Shown piece after piece: positions 48,011 through 58,735 of a stretch of 64,000 nucleotides of DNA. The notes beneath the pieces were generated by a model. It made no database searches. It was not told the origin of the DNA and was given only the letters and a program-made list of their open reading frames with translations. Source of the DNA: an uncultured Alphaproteobacteria bacterium. GTDB taxonomy: Bacteria; Pseudomonadota; Alphaproteobacteria; HIMB59. The stretch is taken from contig CACMUL010000005.1 in NCBI GenBank assembly GCA_902616855.1, positions 1-64,000 on the forward strand. Reading direction: 5' to 3'. The position numbers were made by a program, and so were the translations under genes. Each line of letters starts with the position of its first letter. The stretch's first letter is position 1.

Positions 48011-48709
48011 TTGGTAAAAGAAAACTTTCACAGTGATGGATGGTTATTAATAAATAAACCACAGGGCATAGAGTCATTTGGAGTTATTAGAAAATTAAAA
48101 TTTCGTTATTCGTTTAAAAAAATTGGCTTTGCTGGAACTCTGGACCCTTTAGCTTCTGGTTTATTATTAGTAGGTATTAATAAAGCTACGAAGAAAATAC
48201 CAAATATACATCAAGAAAAAAAAAGTTATGAGGTTGAAATACGATTTGGTGCTTCAACAAATACTTTAGACTCAGAGGGTAGATTCTTTAAAATGGAGTC
48301 GTCCTCGCATAATATAAATGAAAGAGTTTCACATTTAAAAAAGTTCATAGGAACATATCAACAAAAAATACCAGACTTTTCTGCGCACAAATTAAATGGT
48401 AAAAATTTTTATGAACTCGCTAGAGATAATAAAGCTATAGAAGATCGTCATAAAAAAGTATCAGTTCAAAGTTTAAAAATTCTATCTTCAAATAACTCAA
48501 AAATGAGGGTTGAGTTGAATTGCCATTCAGGGTTTTATGTGAGGGCATTCGCAGAGGAATTTGCAAATTCCCTAGGTGATATAGCTTACGCAAGTATGAT
48601 TAAAAGATTGAAAATAGGGACTTTTGATATAAATCAAGCTATTCCATATGAAAAAATCCTTGATTTCTCAAGTATAAATGATTTACATACCAATCTGATT
48701 TCCATTTGA
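48011..48709 (+). CDS. truB: tRNA pseudouridine(55) synthase
   Basis: 232 aa; GWLLINKPQGIESFGVIRKLK, KIGFAGTLDPLASGLL; TTG start. Confidence 0.95.
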   Translation: MVKENFHSDGWLLINKPQGIESFGVIRKLKFRYSFKKIGFAGTLDPLASGLLLVGINKATKKIPNIHQEKKSYEVEIRFGASTNTLDSEGRFFKMESSSHNINERVSHLKKFIGTYQQKIPDFSAHKLNGKNFYELARDNKAIEDRHKKVSVQSLKILSSNNSKMRVELNCHSGFYVRAFAEEFANSLGDIAYASMIKRLKIGTFDINQAIPYEKILDFSSINDLHTNLISI

Positions 48710-48757
48710 ACTGGGCGACATCCTGGTCAGATGATGTTTACTTTGAAAGGAGTATTG

Positions 48758-49012
48758 ATGTCGGAAATACAAATAAACGATATAGCTCGTGCTGATAATG
48801 ACACTGGTTCACCAGAGTCCCAAATTTTTTTTCTCACAAAAAAAATTAATCTGTTAACAGAACATATCAAAATCCATAAGAAAGATTTTCATTCTCGAAG
48901 AGGTCTGCTGATGATGGTTGGTAAAAGAAATAGATTGATGGCGTATTTAAAGAAGAGGAATGTAGGAAAGTACACAGAAGTAGCAGATAAACTAAAGCTA
49001 AGAAAAAAATAA
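48758..49012 (+). CDS. rpsO: Ribosomal protein S15
   Basis: [59 protein letters not shown] upstream of ATG 48758. Confidence 0.96.
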   Translation: MSEIQINDIARADNDTGSPESQIFFLTKKINLLTEHIKIHKKDFHSRRGLLMMVGKRNRLMAYLKKRNVGKYTEVADKLKLRKK

Positions 49013-49041
49013 TTTTTAATTAGCTATAAAGAAAGAGGAAG

Positions 49042-51105
49042 ATGAAAATAGAACATAAATTTGAGTTGGGTAACCAACAAATTACACTAGAAACAAATCG
49101 AATTGCAAAACAAGCAGATGCATCTGTGGTTGTAACCTGCGGTGAAACAATGGTTATGGCTAATATTTGTGCAGCAAAAACACAAAAACCTGATATTGAT
49201 TTTTTCCCATTAACAGTTAACTATCAGGAAAAATACTATGCCTCTGGTAAAATACCCGGAGGTTTTTTTAAGAGAGAGGCTAGACCGACTGAAAGAGAAA
49301 CATTAACAAGTCGTTTAATTGATAGACCTATTAGGCCTCTATTTCACAAAAACTTTAAAAATGAAACTCAAGTAACATTAACAGTCTTATCATACGATAG
49401 CGTTGTCGATCCTGATATTATTGCTATGTACGCAACTGGCGCAGCATTAGCTATTTCAGGCCTTCCTGTGGCAGGTACTTTGGGTTCTGCTAGAGTTGGA
49501 TATATAGACGGACAACTAGTAGCAAATCCTACTATCCAGGATATGGAAAATTCTGAACTAGATTTAGTAGTGGCTGGAACAGAAGAGGGTGTTTTGATGG
49601 TGGAGTCCGAAGCCCAAGAACTCTCTGAGAGTACTATGCTTGAGGCAGTAATGTTTGGACATAATTTTTATCAAACATTTATTAAAGAAGTTCAAAACTT
49701 TGCAAGCAAAACAGAAATTAAGACTTTTGAAGTCCCAAGCTTACCTGATTTTTATGAAGGATTGCAAAAAGATATTGCAAGTAAAATCTCTGAACCAATT
49801 CGTGAAGCATACGGTTTAGTTGACAAGCAAGAGCGAAGTCAAAAACTGACAGAGATTAGATCTTCTATTGTTGATAATGTAGAGGATGATCAGATTTTAG
49901 CTGCTACAACAATCATTAAAGACATAGAAAAAGATGTAGTAAGAGGCGATATTATTAAAAATAAAAGCCGTATTGACGGAAGAAAATTAGATGAAGTAAG
50001 AAAAATTACATGTGAATTAGACATTCTTCCTCGAGCTCATGGTTCAAGTCTTTTTACTCGTGGAGAAACTCAAGCATTAGTTGTGACTACACTAGGAACG
50101 GGAGATGATGAGCAAATGATTGACTCTCTTGATCCAATGCATAAACAACACTTTATGTTGCATTATAATTTTCCTCCTTACTCTGTAGGAGAAGTAGGAA
50201 GAGTAGGAGCGACTGGTAGAAGAGAAATTGGTCATGGAAAACTAGCTTGGCGTGCAGTTCATCCAATGTTACCAAAAAAAGAGGACTTCCCATACACACT
50301 AAGATTAGTATCCGAGATAACTGAGTCTAATGGTTCCAGTTCTATGGCTACGGTATGTGGTTCATCTCTTGCTTTGATGGCAGCAGGTGTACCAATTAAA
50401 AAACATATTGGTGGTATAGCAATGGGTCTAATCAAAGAGGGTGAGGACTTTGTAGTGCTTAGTGATATCCTAGGAGATGAAGATCACTTAGGTGATATGG
50501 ACTTTAAAGTTGCCGGTACTATGGATGGTATTACTTCTCTTCAAATGGATATTAAGATTACCAGTATTACTAAAGAGATTATGGAAATTGCTTTAAATCA
50601 AGCATCAGGAGGAAGAAAACATATTATTGGTGTTATGTCGGATTCCTTACCAGAAGCTCGAACAAAATTTTCAAAACATGCTCCTCAAGTAATCTCTATC
50701 ACTATTGATAAAGCTAAGATTAAAGACGTTATTGGTTCAGGTGGCAAGGTAATTAAAAACATAGTCGAAGTCTCTGGGGCAAAACTAGAGGTCAACGATG
50801 ATGGAATTGTAAAAATTGCTTCCAGTAATGAAGAGTCAATTAATAAAGCTAAGCAAATGGTTGAAGACATTGTTGCGGAACCAGAAGTTGGCAAAGTTTA
50901 TACTGGCAAAGTTGTTAAAATTGTTGAGTTTGGTGCCTTTGTAAACTTTATGGGTGCTAGAGACGGATTACTTCATGTCTCACAAATTTCACAAAAAAGG
51001 GTCGAGAATGTCTCTGATGTTTTATCTGAGGGACAAGAAGTTCAAGTCAAAGTACTTGATGTTGATCGTGCGGGTAAAGTAAAACTTAGCATGAAAGAAG
51101 TATAA
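49042..51105 (+). CDS. pnp: Polyribonucleotide nucleotidyltransferase
   Basis: 687 aa; [23 protein letters not shown] domain and C-terminal S1 domain. Confidence 0.97.
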   Translation: MKIEHKFELGNQQITLETNRIAKQADASVVVTCGETMVMANICAAKTQKPDIDFFPLTVNYQEKYYASGKIPGGFFKREARPTERETLTSRLIDRPIRPLFHKNFKNETQVTLTVLSYDSVVDPDIIAMYATGAALAISGLPVAGTLGSARVGYIDGQLVANPTIQDMENSELDLVVAGTEEGVLMVESEAQELSESTMLEAVMFGHNFYQTFIKEVQNFASKTEIKTFEVPSLPDFYEGLQKDIASKISEPIREAYGLVDKQERSQKLTEIRSSIVDNVEDDQILAATTIIKDIEKDVVRGDIIKNKSRIDGRKLDEVRKITCELDILPRAHGSSLFTRGETQALVVTTLGTGDDEQMIDSLDPMHKQHFMLHYNFPPYSVGEVGRVGATGRREIGHGKLAWRAVHPMLPKKEDFPYTLRLVSEITESNGSSSMATVCGSSLALMAAGVPIKKHIGGIAMGLIKEGEDFVVLSDILGDEDHLGDMDFKVAGTMDGITSLQMDIKITSITKEIMEIALNQASGGRKHIIGVMSDSLPEARTKFSKHAPQVISITIDKAKIKDVIGSGGKVIKNIVEVSGAKLEVNDDGIVKIASSNEESINKAKQMVEDIVAEPEVGKVYTGKVVKIVEFGAFVNFMGARDGLLHVSQISQKRVENVSDVLSEGQEVQVKVLDVDRAGKVKLSMKEV

Positions 51106-51121
51106 AAATAATTTATAAACC

Positions 51122-51150
51122 AACGCAGATAATTTTTAATTATTTGCGTT
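51122..51150. terminator. Hairpin between convergent pnp and mtnA
   Basis: AACGCAGATAAT-TTTTA-ATTATTTGCGTT inverted repeat (one G-U); no clear T-tract. Confidence 0.5.
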
Positions 51151-51203
51151 GCTAACCCTCACTATATAAATTTAGATATTCTAGTTATTAAACCAAAGTA
51201 AAA

Positions 51204-52283
51204 TTAATTTTTAAGTAATAAACTAATCTCACTTTTATCTGCTTTACAGATACCTTTTTCAGTAATCAATCCAGTGATATATTTGCTTGGAGTTATGTCA
51301 AAAGCTAAATTCAAACATTTGCTCTCTTGAGGGTAAATTAAAATATTTTTTAAATTACCATCATTATCTATACCGTTAATATGGGACAATTCTTTATTAT
51401 TTCGTTCCTCAATTGGAATATCTTTATAATTGTCAATTTCCCAATCTATTGTTGAGCTAGGTAGCGCAACATAGAAAGGTATTGAGTTATCATAAGCAGC
51501 AAGCGCTTTTAGATAAGTTCCAATTTTATTACATACATCTCCGGTATGTAATGTTCTATCTGATCCAACTATACACATATCGACAAAGCCTTTTTGCATC
51601 AAAATGCCCCCGGTGTTATCAGTAATAATAGTATTAGATATCTTTTCGTTATTTAATTCAAAAGAAGTTAAATTTGCACCTTGATTTCTTGGTCTAGTTT
51701 CATCAACCCAAATATGTAACGGAATTCCGGCTTTATTGGCATGATAGATTGGAGATGTTGCCGTTCCCCAATCAATAGTCGCTAACCAACCTGCATTACA
51801 GTGTGTCAAAATATTTACAGTATCCTTTTTATATTTATATATTTCATCAATAATTTTAAGACCATGCATACCTATATTTTCACAAAAATTTATGTCTTCT
51901 TTTATTATTTCTTGTGCTTCTTGAATTGCCACTTCAAATAGATTTGATGAGTCAACATTTGATAATTTGTTAATCATTCGACGAACAGCCCACTCTAAGT
52001 TGATTGCTGTTGGTCTAGTTTTAATTAGCTCAGAGCCTTTTTGTGTTATGAAGTCTAAATCTTTATTCTCTTTAGCAGCTAATGTTATTCCAAAAGCAGC
52101 GGCACCACCAATTAAAGGAGCACCTCTTACTTCCATTGTAAATATCGCATTAATCATCTCATCTGCATTATGAATATCCTTAACAATAAACTCATGCGGA
52201 AGTTTTGTTTGATCTATGATTTTTACAGATAAATTATCTTCATCATACCAAATTGTTTGATAGTTTTTATCTCCTATCCTCAA
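51204..52283 (-). CDS. mtnA: S-methyl-5-thioribose-1-phosphate isomerase
   Basis: 359 aa; MEVRGAPLIGGAAAFGI, NILTHCNAGWLATIDWGTA, GSDRTLHTGDVCNKIGTY. Confidence 0.93.
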   Translation of the reverse strand: MRIGDKNYQTIWYDEDNLSVKIIDQTKLPHEFIVKDIHNADEMINAIFTMEVRGAPLIGGAAAFGITLAAKENKDLDFITQKGSELIKTRPTAINLEWAVRRMINKLSNVDSSNLFEVAIQEAQEIIKEDINFCENIGMHGLKIIDEIYKYKKDTVNILTHCNAGWLATIDWGTATSPIYHANKAGIPLHIWVDETRPRNQGANLTSFELNNEKISNTIITDNTGGILMQKGFVDMCIVGSDRTLHTGDVCNKIGTYLKALAAYDNSIPFYVALPSSTIDWEIDNYKDIPIEERNNKELSHINGIDNDGNLKNILIYPQESKCLNLAFDITPSKYITGLITEKGICKADKSEISLLLKN

Positions 52284-53150
52284 TTATAAAACCCTACCAG
52301 CAACATTTTTTAATTTATCTTTGGTTTTTTTTGATCTTTTTTCAGGTGCCGTAATAATTGCAAAATCAAGACAATTGTTCGTTGGGTCCTGTGCATCGAT
52401 GAATTTTTCAAAATCTAAAATTAAGTTCTTTACAACTTTTTTAGCATTTGAACTATTTTGTGAGAGTGTTTCAATAATTTGTTTTACATCAACGTTATCG
52501 TGATCGGGATGCCAACAATCAAAATCTGTTATCATAGAAATTGAAGCATATCTAATTTCAGCTTCTCTTGCTAATTTGGCTTCTGGCATATTAGTCATTC
52601 CAATTACATCGGCACCCCAAGATCTGTAAAGATTAGACTCAGCAAGAGTAGAAAATTGGGGACCTTCCATTACAAGATAAGTAGCTCCTCTCTTATATTT
52701 GATATTTTCAGATTTGATGCTCTCTTCACAAGCATTCATGAGACCTTCGGAGGTTGGTTTTGCCATAGATACGTGAGCCACGATATCTTCATCAAAAAAT
52801 GTTTTATTTCTTGCAAAAGTTCTATCGATGAATTGGTCAACAATAACAAACATTCCAGGTTCAAGACCCTCTCTTAGAGAACCAACTGCAGATATGGAAA
52901 CGATATCAGTTACCCCAAGTTGTTTTAATGCATCAATATTAGCTCTGAAGTTAATTTTTGTTGGAGATATAAAGTGACCTCTCCCATGTCTTGGGAGGAA
53001 TATAACCTCCTTTGATTTAAATAAAGCTTTTGTTAACTCATCAGAGGGGTACCCCCATGGAGTTTTTATTTTTAAAGACTCAACATTAGACAGTCCTTCA
53101 ATATTGTATAAACCACTTCCTCCAATAATTGCTAACTTATTTTTTAGCAT
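52284..53150 (-). CDS. mtnP: S-methyl-5'-thioadenosine phosphorylase
   Basis: 288 aa; LAIIGGSGLYNIEGL, FLPRHGRGH, MEGPQFSTLAES, GMTNMPEAKLAREAEI. Confidence 0.93.
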   Translation of the reverse strand: MLKNKLAIIGGSGLYNIEGLSNVESLKIKTPWGYPSDELTKALFKSKEVIFLPRHGRGHFISPTKINFRANIDALKQLGVTDIVSISAVGSLREGLEPGMFVIVDQFIDRTFARNKTFFDEDIVAHVSMAKPTSEGLMNACEESIKSENIKYKRGATYLVMEGPQFSTLAESNLYRSWGADVIGMTNMPEAKLAREAEIRYASISMITDFDCWHPDHDNVDVKQIIETLSQNSSNAKKVVKNLILDFEKFIDAQDPTNNCLDFAIITAPEKRSKKTKDKLKNVAGRVL

Positions 53151-53217
53151 TTAAAAAAACTTACTACTCATCACAAAATTAATATGACACAGTCCTAATA
53201 GAAAAAGAATATTCTAA

Positions 53218-53994
53218 TCATAGTTCTTGTACACTCATCCCAACTTTATTGTAACCGTTATCAACATACAAAATTTCTCCAGTTACTCCTTTAGATAAAT
53301 CACTCATTAAATAAACTGATGACTTCCCAATATCTGCCAACGATAATGGTTTTTTAATGGGAGAGTTCTCAATTGTATAATTATAAATTTTTCTTGATTT
53401 GTTTATAACAGCTCCTGCCAAGGTTCTCATTGGGCCAGCTGAAATAGCATTAACCCTAATTCCCCTGTCACCCATATCAACAGCAAGATACTTTATAGAA
53501 GTTTCCAATGCAGCTTTGGCAACACCCATTACGTTATAACTTTGCATATATCTTGAAGATCCATAATAAGTAAGGGCCATGATTGATGCACCATCATTCA
53601 TTTTTGGAGAAAGCATCCTCACCATTTCAGTTAATGAGTATGCAGAAATATGCAGTGTCCTAAGAAAATTTTCTCTAGTGGTATTTAAATATTTACCTGA
53701 TAGTTCATTCTTATCTGAATAGGCAACGGCATGAACAAAAAAATCAATTTTTCCTTTAATTCCATCACAAACATTTTCGAGAGAAGATGTGTCAGATACA
53801 TCACAAGGCATAATTCCTAAGCAGTTAATTTTCTCAGATAGGGGCTCAACTCTTTTTTTTATTGAGTCATTTTGATATGTCAAATACATAGTCGCACCTT
53901 CGTCGCTCAAGGACTTTGCAATACCCCATGCAATCGAATGATCATTGGCTATACCAACAACCAATCCTTTTTTGCCTTCTAAAATTTTACTCAT
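53218..53994 (-). CDS. fabI: Enoyl-[acyl-carrier-protein] reductase [NADH]
   Basis: 258 aa; [44 protein letters not shown]. Confidence 0.95.
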   Translation of the reverse strand: MSKILEGKKGLVVGIANDHSIAWGIAKSLSDEGATMYLTYQNDSIKKRVEPLSEKINCLGIMPCDVSDTSSLENVCDGIKGKIDFFVHAVAYSDKNELSGKYLNTTRENFLRTLHISAYSLTEMVRMLSPKMNDGASIMALTYYGSSRYMQSYNVMGVAKAALETSIKYLAVDMGDRGIRVNAISAGPMRTLAGAVINKSRKIYNYTIENSPIKKPLSLADIGKSSVYLMSDLSKGVTGEILYVDNGYNKVGMSVQEL

Positions 53995-55204
53995 TAAAGA
54001 CAGTTAGATAGATAGATGCGTTTGTTCCACCGAAACCAAAACTATTTGATAGTATAGAATTAATTTTAATATCATTTTTATTCTCTAAGAGAATGTTCAT
54101 TCCTTTAGCCTTTTCATCTAAGTTTGAAATATTGGCCGATTCAACCAAAAAATCATTCTCCATCATTAAAAGAGAGTAGACAGCTTCTTGTACACCAGTT
54201 GCACCTAGTGAGTGACCCGTTAGTGATTTAGTAGAACTTGTTGGAGGGATATTATCACCAAAAACTTCTCTTATACCTTGTAATTCAATCATGTCTCCGA
54301 CAGGTGTTGATGTTCCATGAGCGTTAATATAATCAACAGGCCTACCCTGTGTTGCCATCTGCATACACCGAACTGCTCCTTCTCCAGACGGTTGAACCAT
54401 GTCATATCCATCTGAAGTCTGACCGAAACCTTGAATTTCTGCAACAATATTGGCCCCTCTTGCTTTTGCACTATCAAGGCTTTCAACTACTAAAACACCA
54501 GCTCCACCCCCAATAACAAACCCATCTCTTGAAGCATCATAAGCACGAGAAGCAACTTCTGGCGTTTCATTATATTTACTTGATAAAGCACCCATGGCAT
54601 CAAATAAAATTGACATTGTCCAATGAGTTTCTTCACCACCTCCGGCAAAAACAATCTCTTGTTGCCCGTGTCTAATGAGATCATAAGCATTGCCAATGCA
54701 GTGCAAACTCGTAGAGCACGCTGAACTAATGGAGTAATTTACACCTTTAATTTTAAAAGGAGTTGCTAAAGTAGCAGAATTTCCTGATGCCATTGTTCTT
54801 GTAACCATATAAGGTCCAATTTTTTTAACACCTTTTTCTCTTGCTATGTCAAATGCTTGTTGTAATTGAAATGTTGAAGGTCCACCTGATCCCATCACTA
54901 ACCCAGTATTAACATTAGATATAAGTTCCTCATCAAGACCTGAATGTTCGATTGCCTCTTTCATTGCTATATAATTATAAGCGGCCCCTTCTCCCATAAA
55001 ACGCAAAATTTTTCGATCTACATTTTCCTCTATATTTATTTTAGGTTTTCCATGTACATGACTTCTCATTCCAAGTTCTTCATATTCCTTACAATGACTA
55101 ATCCCAGATTTCACGTCTCTTAAGCTTTGTAAAACCTCTTTTTTATTATCTCCTATACAAGAAACTATACCGTATCCAGTAACAACAACTCTTTTATTAC
55201 TCAT
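53987..55204 (-). CDS. fabB: 3-oxoacyl-[acyl-carrier-protein] synthase I
   Basis: 405 aa; [44 protein letters not shown]; follows fabA. Confidence 0.94.
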   Translation of the reverse strand: MSNKRVVVTGYGIVSCIGDNKKEVLQSLRDVKSGISHCKEYEELGMRSHVHGKPKINIEENVDRKILRFMGEGAAYNYIAMKEAIEHSGLDEELISNVNTGLVMGSGGPSTFQLQQAFDIAREKGVKKIGPYMVTRTMASGNSATLATPFKIKGVNYSISSACSTSLHCIGNAYDLIRHGQQEIVFAGGGEETHWTMSILFDAMGALSSKYNETPEVASRAYDASRDGFVIGGGAGVLVVESLDSAKARGANIVAEIQGFGQTSDGYDMVQPSGEGAVRCMQMATQGRPVDYINAHGTSTPVGDMIELQGIREVFGDNIPPTSSTKSLTGHSLGATGVQEAVYSLLMMENDFLVESANISNLDEKAKGMNILLENKNDIKINSILSNSFGFGGTNASIYLTVFNE

Positions 55205-55712
55205 TGAATAAACCCACTCTTAAATCATTGGCATGGTAAATTATTTTTTCTTTGTGAATTATCTGTCCATCTCCATAACCTATTGATAACCCTTTTTTAT
55301 TTAAAGATTTTTTTAAACTAACTTTATATTTTATTAATTCTTTGTCTGGTTTTATTTCTTCTACAAATTTTATTTCCCCAACACCCAAAGCACGACCTTT
55401 CCCAGGATACCCAAGCCAACCTAGATAAAAACCCAACATTTGCCATAAAGCGTCAAGACCCAAACATCCGGGCATAATTGGATCACCCAAGAAATGACAT
55501 TTAAAGAACCATAAATCTGCATTTATATCCAGTTCAGCAGTTATTTCCCCTTTCCCATGTACCCCGCCATCTTTATTGACATTAGTGATGCGATCAAACA
55601 TAAGCATAGGAGGTGCTGGTAGTTGGGCATTTCCCTTTCCAAATAAATTTCCTTTACCACATTCAATTATTTCTTCGTAACTATAACTAGATTGAGGTGT
55701 AAATGTATTCAT
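55197..55712 (-). CDS. fabA: 3-hydroxydecanoyl-[acyl-carrier-protein] dehydratase
   Basis: 171 aa; [45 protein letters not shown]. Confidence 0.96.
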   Translation of the reverse strand: MNTFTPQSSYSYEEIIECGKGNLFGKGNAQLPAPPMLMFDRITNVNKDGGVHGKGEITAELDINADLWFFKCHFLGDPIMPGCLGLDALWQMLGFYLGWLGYPGKGRALGVGEIKFVEEIKPDKELIKYKVSLKKSLNKKGLSIGYGDGQIIHKEKIIYHANDLRVGLFNE

Positions 55713-55713
55713 A

Positions 55714-56484
55714 TTAATGAGGACAATCTTTATTTGTTAATTGTAGTTTGTTTATGTCCGAAGTCAAAAGGTCTATCAAATTGATTTCACTTTTCAGTTG
55801 AGTTTTAATTTTTGCAAGGGCAAATATAATTTTCATACAAGCAAAACTAGTAACAAATCCTGCAACTGGACCTATCATTGCGCTGTTAAGACAACGGTGA
55901 TTCTGATCAACTTTAGGAAATAGACACTCAAAACATAATGGATTATTTTCTTCATTGTTTTGTGCAAAGTATATGCCCTCTGAAGAGTTAATTGATATGG
56001 ATACAAATGAGATCTTATTTGCTTTAGAATATTTTGAAGAAAAAATTTTATTCTGATGATTATCCGTGCAATCAAATATTAAATCAAAATTATTATTTGG
56101 ATTTTCTTTTATGAAAGACTCAAAATTTAAAGAATGCTCTTTTATTATTGTTGAGTCATTTATATTTTTAAGTTTATGTTTTGAAGTATTTGATTTAGAT
56201 TTACCAACATCATCTTTATCGTAATTAATTTGACGATGTAAATTTGACTTCTCTATAATATCATAATCAATAAGGTGAATCTCACCAATCCCAGCACGAA
56301 CAAGATATTGTGATGCAACAGTTCCCAGAGCACCTAAGCCAATTATACAAATTTTTTTCTTAGAGATATTTAGTTGCCCCTCTTCATTTATCCCAGGAAC
56401 TAAAATTTGTCTTCCAAACTCTTCAATCAGTTTTTCACTTTGTTCCTGTTGATCCAAAACCACCACTACCCCTCTCGCTTTCAC
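55714..56484 (-). CDS. ThiF/MoeB/HesA-family E1-like adenylyltransferase
   Basis: 256 aa; CIIGLGALGTVASQYLVRAGIGEIHLIDYD; CFECLF...C metal-binding Cys; true start likely internal because it overlaps dut. Confidence 0.85.
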   Translation of the reverse strand: MKARGVVVVLDQQEQSEKLIEEFGRQILVPGINEEGQLNISKKKICIIGLGALGTVASQYLVRAGIGEIHLIDYDIIEKSNLHRQINYDKDDVGKSKSNTSKHKLKNINDSTIIKEHSLNFESFIKENPNNNFDLIFDCTDNHQNKIFSSKYSKANKISFVSISINSSEGIYFAQNNEENNPLCFECLFPKVDQNHRCLNSAMIGPVAGFVTSFACMKIIFALAKIKTQLKSEINLIDLLTSDINKLQLTNKDCPH

Positions 56485-56923
56485 TTAAATGACTTACTAG
56501 TTCAAAATTAACCTTTTCATATTTTGTCACAACCATTTGTGCAATCCTCATTTTATCTTCAATTTCAAACATTTTTGATCCATGATTTATTAAAATCACT
56601 TTTATTTCACCTCGATAGTCAGCATCTATAGTTCCTGGGCTGTTAAGAACAGTAATAAAGTTTTTCACAGCCAGTCCACTTCGAGGTCTAATTTGAACTT
56701 CTAACCCATTTGGAATTTCAAAAAATAAACCAGTTCCAATTAGTTTTGATTCTTTTGGTAGTATGCTAACTTTTCCATTAGGTAAGTAAGCTCTAATATC
56801 CATTCCGGCACTAGATGATGTCTCATAAGTTGGAAGGATAACATTATCATTTATTTTTTTTACTTTTATACAAACCACTCTAATTATCTCTATTACTAAT
56901 ATATTTGACAATTTTATTTGCAA
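56435..56923 (-). CDS. dut: dUTP diphosphatase
   Basis: 162 aa; TSSSAGMDIRAYLP, RPRSGLAVKNFITVLNSPGTIDADYRGEI, RGSGGFGSTG. Confidence 0.95.
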   Translation of the reverse strand: MQIKLSNILVIEIIRVVCIKVKKINDNVILPTYETSSSAGMDIRAYLPNGKVSILPKESKLIGTGLFFEIPNGLEVQIRPRSGLAVKNFITVLNSPGTIDADYRGEIKVILINHGSKMFEIEDKMRIAQMVVTKYEKVNFELVSHLSESERGSGGFGSTGTK

Positions 56924-57518
56924 AAATTGTTTTAGTTACATTTCCTAAATTTAAAAAGTCACCTGATCTTCCAATTAAAATACCATTATTATGCTTCGAA
57001 TTAAAAATTTTATCTTCTGCTGTTGGAAAGTTCAAAACTAGATAATCACAATTTTTGGAAAGCAATTTTTTTTTTGCATTTTGAAATACATCATTTGTTT
57101 CATAAGCAAATCCGACTGTAACCTTAGGTTTATATTTTCCAAATGACATTGATCTTAAAATATCAGGGTTATTGATTAACTTTAAAGACATTCTATTTTT
57201 TTTCTTAATTTTCAGTTTATTATATCTTTTAGCTTTATAATCACTAACTGCAGCATTAAAAATTCCTAAGTCGATAGACTTATATTTTTTTGCTTCTTTT
57301 AACATTTCATCTGCTGTAGGAGTGAAGATAAATTTAACATTTTTTGAAACTATTTGTTTTGTTTGAAGATATCCATGTAAACAGATAACTTTATAATTAA
57401 ATTTTAATAGGCTTTTTATTAAAGCTATTCCTTGCCGACCTGATGACTCATTTGATATATATCTTACTGGATCTATATACTCTCGAGTGCACCCAATAGT
57501 TATTAATGCGTGTTTCAA
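56880..57518 (-). CDS. coaB: Phosphopantothenate-cysteine ligase domain (CoaB half of CoaBC)
   Basis: 212 aa; ALITIGCTREYIDPVRYISNESSGRQG, GFAYETNDVFQNAKKKL; TTG start directly after the CoaC stop. Confidence 0.88.
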   Translation of the reverse strand: MKHALITIGCTREYIDPVRYISNESSGRQGIALIKSLLKFNYKVICLHGYLQTKQIVSKNVKFIFTPTADEMLKEAKKYKSIDLGIFNAAVSDYKAKRYNKLKIKKKNRMSLKLINNPDILRSMSFGKYKPKVTVGFAYETNDVFQNAKKKLLSKNCDYLVLNFPTAEDKIFNSKHNNGILIGRSGDFLNLGNVTKTIFANKIVKYISNRDN

Positions 57519-58037
57519 TTACTTAAGTTGACTAATTATTTCAGTAGGATCAACTAATCGACCACTACCATACTCACCACAAGCTAAAGATCCATCATCT
57601 GGGCCAATAAAATGATGGCCAATATTCTTTAAATAGTCCACATTGTCTTGAATAATTTGATTAGCCCACATTTCTTTATTCATTGCAGGTGCAAAATATA
57701 TAGGTTTGTTTGCAGCAATCATACATGTTAGAGCTAGGTCATCACAAAAACCTTTTGCAAATTTTGAAATTATATTAGCTGTCGCAGGGTAAACAATAAT
57801 ATGAGTATTATCTCGTGCTAATTTTATGTGACCAATTTTTTTTTCCATATCCAAATCAAAAAGCTCTGAATACACTGGCTTATTGGAAATTGTTTCAAGT
57901 AGTAGTTTAGAAATAAACTCATAAGTGTTTTTTGTTGCAATAACTTCATATTCAATGGCTTTTTTTTGGCACTCACGAATTAGATCTAGAGATTTATAAC
58001 AGCCAACACTCCCCGTTATTATTATTAAAATTTTCAT
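57519..58037 (-). CDS. coaC: Phosphopantothenoylcysteine decarboxylase domain (CoaC half of CoaBC)
   Basis: 172 aa; ITGSVGCYKSLDLIRECQK, YPATANIISKFAKGFCDDL, FAPAMNKEMW, GSLACGEYGSGRL. Confidence 0.9.
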   Translation of the reverse strand: MKILIIITGSVGCYKSLDLIRECQKKAIEYEVIATKNTYEFISKLLLETISNKPVYSELFDLDMEKKIGHIKLARDNTHIIVYPATANIISKFAKGFCDDLALTCMIAANKPIYFAPAMNKEMWANQIIQDNVDYLKNIGHHFIGPDDGSLACGEYGSGRLVDPTEIISQLK

Positions 58038-58735
58038 TTTTTCTGCACTATATATATGCTGTTAGCTCCAGAAATGAAATCAATAGTTTTAATATGAGAA
58101 AAACCTGTATTTATCAGTTCTTTAAGAAGGTTATTTTGATTAGGAAAAGAAATAATACTGTCAGCTAAGTATTTATAACTATGTCTATCATTGGAGATGA
58201 TGCTACCGGTAAAAGGTAAAATATATTTTAAAAAGTTTTGGTATGGACTTTTTAATAAATCTCTTTTTGGAATACCAAATTCCATAATAAAAAAATATCC
58301 ATTTCTTTTAAGACATCTATAAATCTCAGAAAAACCATTTTTTCGATTATTAAAATTTCTTACACCATAAGTACATGTTATAATTTGAAAAAAATTTTTT
58401 TTATAAGGCAAATTTTCTGCATAACCAACTTCGTAATTAATTTTTTTAGAACTATTTTTTTTTTTGGATATATTGTGCATTTCGGAAACAGGATCTAAAG
58501 CATAAAGATTTTTTGAAATAGGAAGCAAATTAAAGATATCTCCACTACCGCTAGCAATGTCTAAAATTTTCTCATTATCGGTATAATTTGATAATACAAG
58601 GTCAACAAAATATTTTTTCCAAAGTCTATGTATTCCAAGACTCATAATATCGTTCATTAAATCATATTTTGCATGAGATACATTTTCAAAAATATCTGTA
58701 ATATTATAATTATTTGAATTATTTTTAGTTATCAT
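58034..58735 (-). CDS. ubiE: Ubiquinone/menaquinone biosynthesis C-methyltransferase
   Basis: VSHAKYDLMNDIMSLGIHRLWKKYFV, ILDIASGSGDIF; start taken as MITKNN at 58735. Confidence 0.92.
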   Translation of the reverse strand: MITKNNSNNYNITDIFENVSHAKYDLMNDIMSLGIHRLWKKYFVDLVLSNYTDNEKILDIASGSGDIFNLLPISKNLYALDPVSEMHNISKKKNSSKKINYEVGYAENLPYKKNFFQIITCTYGVRNFNNRKNGFSEIYRCLKRNGYFFIMEFGIPKRDLLKSPYQNFLKYILPFTGSIISNDRHSYKYLADSIISFPNQNNLLKELINTGFSHIKTIDFISGANSIYIVQKK

